DNA from: CAYVMN01 sp964452575 | Lineage (GTDB): Bacteria > Desulfobacterota > DSM-4660 > Desulfatiglandales > Desulfatiglandaceae | Assembly (NCBI GenBank): GCA_964452575.1 | Contig: CAYVMN010000190.1 | Span: 1-8,528 of the forward strand | Direction of reading: 5' to 3' | Length of the DNA stretch: 8,528 nucleotides | Shown here: positions 1-6,426 of the stretch, in pieces | Position numbering within the stretch: the stretch's first letter is position 1 | How the letters are laid out: every line of letters starts with the position of its first letter | Program-made: the position numbers and the translations under genes | The notes under the pieces: model-generated | The model's database searches: none | The model's input: only the letters and a program-made list of their open reading frames with translations | What the model was told of the DNA's origin: nothing

Positions 1-64
1 TACTCAAATAAGCATCTTTAAAATATCACCATGTAAACACTTTTGAACGTTACCAATAATTTAG

Positions 65-77
65 TGCTTTGAAAGCA
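65..77. other. Short perfect hairpin in the metK leader
   Basis: The 13 bases read TGCTT-TGA-AAGCA, a 5-bp perfect stem with a 3-base loop. It lies 18 bases before the left arm of the long inverted repeat upstream of metK. There is no T-run after it, so it is not a convincing terminator. It may be one helix of a larger structured leader, or chance. Confidence 0.3.
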
Positions 78-94
78 GTGATGAGTCGCATGAC

Positions 95-217
95 CGACCG
101 CGAGGGTCTTTTTTCCTCTCCCCTGCCTGGCAGAAACTGTATTTAAAGGTAAGGGGGCGTGCCACAGGCTGTGAAGAATTTGGGTTACGTCCTTTGGAAA
201 AAAGACCCTCACGGTCG
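95..217. repeat. Long inverted repeat (22-nt arms, 79-nt loop) in the metK leader
   Basis: Bases 95-116 and 196-217 are reverse complements at 21 of 22 positions; the single mismatch is C101 against A211. The left arm runs from CGACCGCGAGGGTC into T6CC and the right arm from GGA6 into GACCCTCACGGTCG. The loop (117-195) holds further small complementarities, such as CTGC-CTG-GCAG. The right arm ends 59 bases before the metK ATG. Each arm also contains GACC-N5-GGTC followed by T6, read outward-in on its own strand. I see no SAM-I, SAM-II or SAH riboswitch core. It could be a structured 5' leader controlling metK, a back-to-back terminator pair, or a REPIN/MITE-like mobile repeat. The repeat itself is plain in the sequence; its role is unknown. 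Confidence 0.85.
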
Positions 218-276
218 CCTGCCTTTCTTTCAAGACGCTAAAGTGTTACAGATAACCAATTTGAAAGGAGAATTTC

Positions 277-1440
277 ATGAAATCCGCTAACTTTCTCTTT
301 ACCTCCGAGTCGGTTACGGAGGGGCATCCTGACAAGATCGCCGACCAGATATCGGACCACATTCTGGATAAATTGCTTGAGCAGGACCCAAAATCCCGCG
401 TTGCCTGTGAAGCCATGGTAACTACTGGATTGGCCATGATCGCCGGAGAGATTACGACCGAGGCCTATGTGGACATGCCCGGAGTCGTCAGGGAGACCAT
501 CAAGGACATCGGTTACCACAATTCATCTATGGGTTTCGACTGGGAGACCTGTGCAGTTATCTCTACCATTGACAGGCAGTCCCCGGATATCGCTATGGGT
601 GTGAATGGAACAGGCCTTTTCAAGGAGCAGGGTGCCGGAGATCAGGGCCTGATGTTTGGATATGCGTGTAAAGATACCCCGACCCTCATGCCCATGCCTA
701 TTTTCCTGGCCCATGGCCTTACGAAAAGGCTGGCCCATGTCCGGAAATCAGGTGAACTTCCATGGCTCAGGCCGGACGGCAAGTCCCAGGTGACCGTAGA
801 ATATGTGGACGGCAAGCCAGTTAGAATTCACACGGTAGTCATTGCCGCACAACATGATCCGGATGTGGATTACGATACAATCCGAGAGGCAATAATTGAA
901 AAGGTGATCGAGGAGGTGATCCCAAAAGAGATGTTGCATAAGGACACAGAGTACTTTATCAACACGACGGGCCGTTTTGTAATAGGGGGGCCTTTAGGGG
1001 ATTGCGGCCTTACTGGGCGAAAGATCATCATGGACACTTATGGGGGCTTCGGCTACCACGGAGGCGGGGCGTTCTCAGGAAAGGACCCCTCCAAGGTGGA
1101 TAGAAGCGCCTCCTACATGTGCCGATATATTGCCAAAAATATTGTAGCTGCAGGCTTGGCCGAAAAGTGTGAAATACAGGTCGCCTATACCATTGGCCGG
1201 GCCCAGCCGGTATCTATCCTGGTGGGCGCCTATGGGACCGGGGTTGTTCCCAGTAGAGAGTTGACTGAGATCGTAAAAAAACATTTTGATCTCCGACCCG
1301 CCGCAATGATCGAAAGGCTGGATCTCTTAAGGCCCATATACAGAAAAACTGCTAATTATGGTCACTTTGGAAGGGAGCGCCCCGAATTCACATGGGAAAA
1401 GACAGACATGGTGGAAACGCTCAAGAAGGCCGTAAAATAA
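277..1440 (+). CDS. metK: S-adenosylmethionine synthase (methionine adenosyltransferase)
   Basis: A cytoplasmic enzyme that makes S-adenosylmethionine from methionine and ATP, releasing phosphate and pyrophosphate. The 387-residue length is normal for bacterial MetK. Visible hallmarks are GHPDK at residues 16-20 (ATP/metal site), GAGDQG at 119-124, and the glycine-rich GGGAFSGKD at 262-270, followed by the expected KVDRSA. The protein looks complete, with no frameshift. The ATG at 277 is preceded by AGGAG at 266-270, 6 bases upstream, which fixes the start. The gene follows an unusual inverted-repeat leader and is followed after 125 bases by ahcY on the same strand, so SAM production and SAH removal are adjacent. 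Co-transcription is plausible because I see no strong terminator between them. Confidence 0.98.
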   Translation: MKSANFLFTSESVTEGHPDKIADQISDHILDKLLEQDPKSRVACEAMVTTGLAMIAGEITTEAYVDMPGVVRETIKDIGYHNSSMGFDWETCAVISTIDRQSPDIAMGVNGTGLFKEQGAGDQGLMFGYACKDTPTLMPMPIFLAHGLTKRLAHVRKSGELPWLRPDGKSQVTVEYVDGKPVRIHTVVIAAQHDPDVDYDTIREAIIEKVIEEVIPKEMLHKDTEYFINTTGRFVIGGPLGDCGLTGRKIIMDTYGGFGYHGGGAFSGKDPSKVDRSASYMCRYIAKNIVAAGLAEKCEIQVAYTIGRAQPVSILVGAYGTGVVPSRELTEIVKKHFDLRPAAMIERLDLLRPIYRKTANYGHFGRERPEFTWEKTDMVETLKKAVK

Positions 1441-1565
1441 GGACGATAGCGAACTGATTCGACGTTAAAACGACCCAATCGTAGCCGAAACCTCCGCGCG
1501 TTTAAATTTGCTCACGAGGGGGGCTGAGTTGGGGATTCAGGTATTTATAGCAAAAAAGGGGAAAA

Positions 1566-2891
1566 ATGGACTATGACATAAAGGATATCAATCTCGCTGG
1601 AAAGGGCCGTCTGAGAATAGAATGGGCGGGTATGAGCATGCCTGTGCTCAGGAGTATCAAGGAGCGTTTTGCAATAGAAAAACCCCTTAAGGGATTCAGG
1701 CTATCTGCGTGCCTCCATGTCACCACTGAAACTGCGGGCCTGGTTAAGGCCCTGAAGGCTGGAGGGGCAGAGGTGGTTGTATGCGCCTCAAATCCCCTCT
1801 CCACTCAGGACGATGTGGCCGCCTCTCTCGTAGCAGATGACGAGATCCCTGTCTTTGCCATTAAGGGGGAGGATCACCGTACCTATTATGCCCACATCCT
1901 TTCCGCCCTTAAGCACAGGCCTCACCTGACCATGGATGACGGTGCCGATCTTGTAAGCTCTCTCCATTTCATCGCCCTCAAGAAGTGGAATGAACTGGAG
2001 CCCTCCGTGAGTGAGTGGGCCAGGAATCTACCGGATGGGGAAAGACAGGAATTCCTCTCCCACGTTGTAGGGGGGACTGAAGAGACAACCACTGGTGTGA
2101 TACGCCTCAGGAGCATGGAAAGAGATGGGGTCTTGCAGTTCCCCATAATCTCTGTCAATGACGCTAATACCAAACACCTCTTTGATAACCGTTACGGAAC
2201 CGGTCAGAGCACTGTCGACGGCATTATCAGGGCCACGAATCGACTGCTAGCCGGCAGCACATTTGTGGTAAGCGGTTACGGATGGTGTGGAAGAGGCGTG
2301 GCCCTTCGGGCAAAAGGCCATGGGGCCCATGTCATTGTGTGTGAGGTGGATGCTTTACGTGCACTCGAGGCCGTTATGGACGGTTTCCAGGTAATGCCTA
2401 TTGCAAAAGCGGCCCCCTTAGGAGACTTCTTTTGCACCTTGACTGGAGACATCAACGTTATCCGCGCCGAACACTTCACAAACATGAAGGATGGGGCCAT
2501 AGTTTCCAATTCAGGACACTTTGACGTAGAACTGGACCTTCCGGGCCTCTCTCAGGTGTCTGTTTCACATCGCCCTATCAGGGACTTTGTGGAGGAATTT
2601 ACCCTTGAGAACCATAGAAGGATCTATGTGCTGGGCGAAGGGCGATTGATCAACCTGGCCGCGGCTGAAGGGCACCCGTCCAGTGTCATGGATATGAGCT
2701 TTGCAAACCAGGCCCTTTCTGCCGAATATATGGCCCGCAACCATACGAAAATGGAGAATAAGGTCTATCCGGTCCCAAGGGAAATTGATACGGAAATCGC
2801 CCGTCTGAAACTGGAGTCAATGGGGGTGGAGGTAGACACCTTGACGCCGGAGCAGGAAAGATACCTCTCTTCCTGGGAGATGGGCACGTGA
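1566..2891 (+). CDS. ahcY: Adenosylhomocysteinase (S-adenosyl-L-homocysteine hydrolase)
   Basis: An NAD-dependent cytosolic enzyme that splits S-adenosylhomocysteine into homocysteine and adenosine, relieving product inhibition of methyltransferases. Conserved catalytic positions are visible: His51 in LHVTTETA, Asp125 in MDDGAD, Glu173 in GGTEETTTG, and Lys203, Asp207 and Asn208 in TKHLFDNRYG. The Rossmann loop is SGYGWCGRGVA, with a following acidic residue in VIVCEVD. The protein ends in a YLSSWEMGT-like tail instead of the Lys/Tyr-containing DHYRY tail of the classical eukaryotic/proteobacterial enzyme, which resembles the archaeal/Thermotoga type. It is 441 residues long, and about 20 extra residues seem to sit between the DDGAD and GGTEETT blocks (roughly 135-158). 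The ATG is preceded by AGGGG only 4 bases upstream, a modest ribosome site. The 125-base gap after metK contains no clear terminator. Confidence 0.97.
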   Translation: MDYDIKDINLAGKGRLRIEWAGMSMPVLRSIKERFAIEKPLKGFRLSACLHVTTETAGLVKALKAGGAEVVVCASNPLSTQDDVAASLVADDEIPVFAIKGEDHRTYYAHILSALKHRPHLTMDDGADLVSSLHFIALKKWNELEPSVSEWARNLPDGERQEFLSHVVGGTEETTTGVIRLRSMERDGVLQFPIISVNDANTKHLFDNRYGTGQSTVDGIIRATNRLLAGSTFVVSGYGWCGRGVALRAKGHGAHVIVCEVDALRALEAVMDGFQVMPIAKAAPLGDFFCTLTGDINVIRAEHFTNMKDGAIVSNSGHFDVELDLPGLSQVSVSHRPIRDFVEEFTLENHRRIYVLGEGRLINLAAAEGHPSSVMDMSFANQALSAEYMARNHTKMENKVYPVPREIDTEIARLKLESMGVEVDTLTPEQERYLSSWEMGT

Positions 2892-2898
2892 CCATCTT

Positions 2899-2956
2899 AT
2901 CCCCACCTGCCGCGGATTATCAAGGCCTTTGTATTATCAAGGCGGGAAATCCCCAC
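2899..2956. repeat. Nested short direct repeats after ahcY
   Basis: ATTATCAAGGC occurs at 2916-2926 and again at 2933-2943, 17 bases apart start to start. These are flanked by two copies of ATCCCCAC at 2899-2906 and 2949-2956, the first followed by CTGCCGCGG and the second by TGCCCCGG. This lies between the ahcY stop and the universal-stress gene. It could be a binding site for a dimeric regulator or a local duplication; the sequence does not decide. Confidence 0.4.
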
Positions 2957-3057
2957 TGCCCCGGCTTCAGGGCTCTGATCTGTTTCAAACTTTATATTTT
3001 TTTGACCTTTCCTCTGGTGGCTCCAGTATGGAAAAAGCGGCTTTGGAGGTAGACCAA

Positions 3058-3477
3058 ATGTTTAAGAACATACTTGTTCCTACGGACCTTTCTGAAAAGA
3101 GTATAAAGGCCCTTGATATTGCGGCCAAGATAGGGGCTGAAAATGAGCGCCAGATCAGCTTGCTACATGTGATTGAGACCATTGAAGACACAGACTATGA
3201 GGAGTTTGAGGAATTCTATGGGAAGTTAAAAAACCGCGCTCACAAGAAGATGGAAGAAATAGCCAATCGCTGCGGAGATAAGAATATAATTATCCAGAGA
3301 AGAGTTGTTTTCGGCAAACGGGTCAGGGAAATAGTCCGTTTTGCCCATGAGAACGCCATAGACTTGATCATATTGAGTTCTCACAAAATTGACAAAATCG
3401 ATGCAGCAGAAGGCTGGGCAACAATTAGCTATAGGGTTGGCATCTTATCCCATTGCCCCGTGATGATGGTCAAATGA
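3058..3477 (+). CDS. Universal stress protein (UspA-like), single domain, degenerate ATP loop
   Basis: A 139-residue protein with the Usp fold pattern: it opens FKNILVPTDLSEKS, with the conserved Asp10 of the nucleotide-binding first strand, has SLLHVIE in the second strand, LIILSSH in the fourth, and ends CPVMMVK like typical Usp proteins. The usual G-2x-G-9x-G(S/T) ATP-binding loop after strand 4 is not recognisable: after SSH the chain reads KIDKIDAAEGWATISYRVG. This suggests weak or no ATP binding by the standard mode. I chose ATG 3058 because GGAGGT at 3045-3050 sits 7 bases upstream and the family fold begins there. The reading frame is open further upstream (ATG 3028, ATG 2929), but the extra residues do not look like Usp. 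The physiological role cannot be told from sequence. It lies 166 bases after ahcY and 131 before the M50 gene. Confidence 0.85.
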   Translation: MFKNILVPTDLSEKSIKALDIAAKIGAENERQISLLHVIETIEDTDYEEFEEFYGKLKNRAHKKMEEIANRCGDKNIIIQRRVVFGKRVREIVRFAHENAIDLIILSSHKIDKIDAAEGWATISYRVGILSHCPVMMVK

Positions 3478-3608
3478 GTGGCACAACATTCTCCCTCACT
3501 TCTCTGATTTCCCCGAGGCAGTGGATGGTCCTGTTTTTCTCCCTTGCTGCAGCAGTTGTTTACTGATATGCAATCTCAAATCCGAGATCTTGGAGAGGAG
3601 TACTTATT

Positions 3609-4253
3609 GTGTCTTTTGATATTGGCCAGTGGATAGTAAAAATCCCTGTCTTGCTATTCGCCATCACAATACACGAATATGCCCATGGGAGGACTGCATT
3701 ATCCCTTGGGGATCCAACCGCAAAGAGCCTTGGCAGGCTTTCCTTCAACCCCTTGAGCCACATCGACCCTTTGGGGGCGATCTGCCTCTTCCTCTTCAAC
3801 TTTGGGTGGGCCAAGCCGGTCCCCGTGGATCCCAGGTATTTCAGGGATATGAAGAGGGATACGATCATCATGTCCCTCGCAGGTCCCCTTGCCAATATAT
3901 GCGCTGCCTTTCTGGCGGGACTTCTCATCCGCTATATGCTGTTGCCCTGGGAGGTTTATGTTCAGGCCCTCATGTGGCTGCTAATCCTGAACATAGGACT
4001 CGGACTTTTTAATCTCCTACCCCTACCCCCCCTTGATGGCTCCCATATACTGGAAAACCTGCTCACTCCAGGCGCCGCCCAAAAATACCGAGTCTTTCGT
4101 CGGTACGGCCCGTTCATACTAGTTGCGATCATTTTGTTAGACAATTTTGCCCACACCGGGATCTTAAACCTAATACTGGTCTATCCCATGATCCATCTGG
4201 CCTACCTATTTGCCGGCGATAATTTTCTCAGGCTGCTACCTCTCCTTCACTAG
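3609..4253 (+). CDS. Site-2-type membrane zinc metalloprotease, M50 family
   Basis: A 214-residue, very hydrophobic membrane protein of the compact site-2 protease group. The zinc-binding HEYAH motif is at residues 22-26 inside the first membrane segment. The partner motif NLLPLPPLDG is at 135-144, with Asp143 as the likely third zinc ligand. GGRLSFNPLSHIDPLG-like family sequence lies around 42-56, and MSLAGPLAN, typical of this clan, is at 88-96. It has no PDZ domain, unlike RseP, matching the short orphan M50 proteins common in Desulfobacterota and Firmicutes. Substrates are unknown. The start is a GTG with GGAGAGGAG at 3592-3600, 8 bases upstream. It converges on smsB with only 28 bases between stop codons and no obvious terminator hairpin there. 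Confidence 0.92.
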   Translation: MSFDIGQWIVKIPVLLFAITIHEYAHGRTALSLGDPTAKSLGRLSFNPLSHIDPLGAICLFLFNFGWAKPVPVDPRYFRDMKRDTIIMSLAGPLANICAAFLAGLLIRYMLLPWEVYVQALMWLLILNIGLGLFNLLPLPPLDGSHILENLLTPGAAQKYRVFRRYGPFILVAIILLDNFAHTGILNLILVYPMIHLAYLFAGDNFLRLLPLLH

Positions 4254-4281
4254 GAGCCCCTCGCCGTCCTTATAACCCTTC

Positions 4282-5508
4282 TCACATCACCTCCTTGTCG
4301 CTTGCCTGCACGGCGCGATCTATCTCTGCCTTGAGTTGTGCTGGCAGTCCTGGGATATCAACGCTGAGAAAGCCCCGAACGATTGTGGATGTGGCCTCTT
4401 CTTCGCTAAGCCCGCGGGACATCAGATAAGAGATCTCTTCCTGGGCAATTTTACCAACTGCTGCCTCATGGGACATCTCCACGCCTTCCGCGTGCCCTTC
4501 CAGTTCAGGGATTGCACGTATGGTACCGCCGTTCAGTATCAGACCCCTGCATTCAAGGTGCGCCCTAATCCCGGGTCCTTCCCCTATAAGGTGGCCTCTT
4601 GCAATGACATTACCCCCGTTACTGATAGTCCTTGTGATTATCTCGGCCCGGCTCCCAGGTCTCTTGAGAACGACTCGTCCTCCAAAATCATATTCTGAAC
4701 CAGGACTTCCCACTATGATACTGTAGAAGCGGGTAACAGAGCCCTCTCCCATCAGATGGACAACCGGATACATCTGGATGGACCGGACAGGCTTCATGCA
4801 GATATAGTTGTTCAGGAATAGGCCTCCTGATTCGACCTGTGCTGCCGACCTGGGCCGGACCAGTATTTCTTCGGCCCAGTTGTGTATCATGGTGAAACTC
4901 AACTTGGCGTTTTTCTTCACAAAAAATTCGGAAATCCCCAGGTGGACCCCTCTCTTGAGGTGAGGAGAGGTCGAGCAGCCGGTGATGATATGTAGCTCTG
5001 AACCCTCTTCAGCAATGATAATGTTATGGACGGTCTGCTGAAGCCCCTCCTTATCCATATAGAGGCAGGCCTGAATCGGATATATACCCTTGCTCCCAGG
5101 AAGTGCCCTGATCACATAGCCGTCATGGAGGTCCAGCTCTGCAGCTGCCGTGTATTTGTCCATATCCACCTGTACCAGTTTCCAGTAGTACCCTCGAATC
5201 CATCCATGGTCCTCCAGGGCACGCCGTATCGGCATAACCTGGATGCCCTCCTGGCTTGCATCGCAGTGGACCACGGTTGCATCTTTTTGAAAAAAGGTCC
5301 CGCCTCTTCCCTTTTCGGTCAAATCGAACCCAGCCATTACCAGTCGTTGTTGATCGTCCTCCGGCAATTCGCAGAGATCTTTGTCGGCCAGGTATTCATG
5401 GGGCGATGCTGCCTTTTCAAATTCACCCAGGTCGATATCCGGCCCAAGGGCTGCCTTCTTGTCTCTCGCCTTGGAGGCTCGTTCCTTTAGATCATCTATG
5501 CCATGCAT
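4282..5508 (-). CDS. smsB: SmsB: SufB/SufD-family scaffold of a minimal SUF-like Fe-S assembly system
   Basis: A 408-residue SufB/SufD-superfamily protein, expected to form the beta-helix scaffold that works with the ATPase encoded just upstream to build Fe-S clusters in the cytoplasm. The C-terminal family block is clear: GHAEGVEMSHEAAVGKI, then EISYLMSRGLSEEEA and GFL. There is one SufB/D protein rather than separate SufB and SufD, and no SufS, SufU or SufE nearby, as in the two-gene SMS (SmsCB) systems of archaea and anaerobic bacteria. The last cysteine is in HLEC near residue 320; none lies in the C-terminal block where E. coli SufB has Cys405. For the start, ATG 5508 has GAGGAG at 5517-5522, 8 bases upstream. 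A GTG at 5517 is in frame, but it overlaps that ribosome site. It overlaps smsC by 13 bases, so translation is probably coupled. Confidence 0.92.
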   Translation of the reverse strand: MHGIDDLKERASKARDKKAALGPDIDLGEFEKAASPHEYLADKDLCELPEDDQQRLVMAGFDLTEKGRGGTFFQKDATVVHCDASQEGIQVMPIRRALEDHGWIRGYYWKLVQVDMDKYTAAAELDLHDGYVIRALPGSKGIYPIQACLYMDKEGLQQTVHNIIIAEEGSELHIITGCSTSPHLKRGVHLGISEFFVKKNAKLSFTMIHNWAEEILVRPRSAAQVESGGLFLNNYICMKPVRSIQMYPVVHLMGEGSVTRFYSIIVGSPGSEYDFGGRVVLKRPGSRAEIITRTISNGGNVIARGHLIGEGPGIRAHLECRGLILNGGTIRAIPELEGHAEGVEMSHEAAVGKIAQEEISYLMSRGLSEEEATSTIVRGFLSVDIPGLPAQLKAEIDRAVQASDKEVM

Positions 5509-6257
5509 CTGACGCACTCCTCATATCCGGATTCTCCAATACACGATAAAATTTCACGGGGATTGCTGACACAACTCAACCTGCCGTTGTAAAGGACCTG
5601 GCCTTTATCTGCGGTCACATAGTCCAAGATATAACCCGTATGGGTAATGATGAGACCCATCCTGGTACGTTCTCGTTTCAATTGAATTTTTGACTTTTTC
5701 TCTCCTTCTGTGGGCTCACCATCTTTCTGGAGCAGGGCTGCAATGGTCTTGCCTACCAGGGCAATATTCTCCAGATCAACCCCGGATTCCGGTTCGTCAA
5801 ATAGCATGAGCTCTGGGGCCTGTGCCATGAGCTGGAGCAATTCCGATCTCTTGATCTCACCCCCTGAAAACCCGGCATTCACATCTCTTTCCAAAAAATC
5901 CAGGAAATTGACCCGTTGCGCCAGGTCTTCAACGTCCACCTCACCCCCTGCACAGATCTGGACCATCTGCCTGGTCTTTAGGCCATTGATTGTGGGAGGG
6001 CGCTGGTAAGACATACCGATACCCAGTCTCGCCCTCTCATTAATAGGTCGCTCGGTAATATCTACCCCCTTGAAGAATATCCTTCCATTTGTCACCTTGT
6101 ATTGTGGATACCCCATTATGGTCATGAGGAGAGATGTCTTTCCTGAGCCATTTGGCCCGAAAAGGATATGGGTCTCGCCCGGGCCTATTTCCAGATCAAT
6201 GTGGGTAAGAATCGTCTTATCCCCCACTTCCACCTTCAAGTCCTCTATACACAGCAT
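5496..6257 (-). CDS. smsC: SmsC: SufC-like ABC ATPase of the minimal SUF-like Fe-S assembly system
   Basis: A 253-residue soluble ABC ATPase that should pair with the SmsB scaffold and drive conformational change during Fe-S cluster assembly; it is not a transporter, as no membrane subunit is present. Walker A is GPNGSGKTS at 34-42, the Q-loop is in MSYQRPP around 85, the signature FSGGEIKRSE is at 130-139, Walker B is LMLFDEPESG with Asp154 and Glu155, and the H-loop is ITHTG with His206. The FSGGE-KRSE signature and the DEPESG-D sequence are typical of SufC. A lysine/glutamate-rich stretch at about 178-200 sits just before the H-loop strand. The C-terminus carries CxxC (Cys248, Cys251) plus Cys239. 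The ATG at 6257 has AGGAG 7 bases upstream. It is first in a two-gene operon and overlaps smsB by 13 bases. Confidence 0.95.
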   Translation of the reverse strand: MLCIEDLKVEVGDKTILTHIDLEIGPGETHILFGPNGSGKTSLLMTIMGYPQYKVTNGRIFFKGVDITERPINERARLGIGMSYQRPPTINGLKTRQMVQICAGGEVDVEDLAQRVNFLDFLERDVNAGFSGGEIKRSELLQLMAQAPELMLFDEPESGVDLENIALVGKTIAALLQKDGEPTEGEKKSKIQLKRERTRMGLIITHTGYILDYVTADKGQVLYNGRLSCVSNPREILSCIGESGYEECVRCMA

Positions 6258-6320
6258 TCTACTGCTCCTTTCCGTGCCAAATTACGGTCATGTATCTATG
6301 GTTCTCTTAATAACCAGAAT

Positions 6321-6349
6321 ACCTTACAAAGAAAACTCTTCCTTGACAA
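6321..6349 (-). promoter_or_regulatory. Weak candidate sigma-70 promoter for smsCB
   Basis: On the minus strand TTGTCA (6349-6344) is followed after exactly 17 bases by TAAGGT (6326-6321). The -35 matches the consensus at 5 of 6 positions but the -10 only at 3 of 6. It is 64 bases upstream of the smsC start. I see no recognisable IscR/Rrf2-type palindrome. It is offered only because an operon start must lie hereabouts. Confidence 0.22.
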
Positions 6350-6426
6350 GCCTCCAAATAATTTCGAAAGCTAGGGACATACATGGTAGAATCCATATGA
6401 AGGCTTTGATGCATTTTGCCTTGTGA

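Noticed and set aside
18..233. Minus-strand open frame of 71 codons in the metK leader.
   Set aside because: It runs straight through both arms of the inverted repeat, has no family resemblance, and its sequence is explained by the repeat.
1510..1545. CGAGGGGGGCTGAG before ahcY looks a little like the conserved GAGGAGCGCTGC core of the SAH riboswitch.
   Set aside because: Only about 10 of 13 positions fit, and I find no downstream AGGCTCG strand to close the helix and pseudoknot. The match is driven by a G-run. A covariance-model search (Rfam SAH_riboswitch) would settle it.
2929..3057. Upstream extension of the universal-stress gene to ATG 2929 or ATG 3028.
   Set aside because: The Usp fold starts at 3058, which has a strong GGAGGT 7 bases upstream. 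The extension does not look like Usp sequence and covers intergenic repeats.
4254..4281. Possible shared terminator between the converging M50 and smsB genes.
   Set aside because: The 28-base gap contains no stem-loop or T-run that I can see.
5026..5490. Long plus-strand open frame opposite smsB.
   Set aside because: It is a shadow of the minus-strand smsB coding sequence with no protein family features.
6343..6362. TTGACA on the plus strand with a nearby AATAAT.
   Set aside because: The spacing between the boxes is only about 8 bases, so this is not a usable sigma-70 promoter, and no intact gene follows.
6070..6426. Plus-strand open frame of 118 codons crossing the smsC start.
   Set aside because: It is mostly antisense to the well-supported smsC gene. 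Only its last few codons may belong to the hydrolase remnant.
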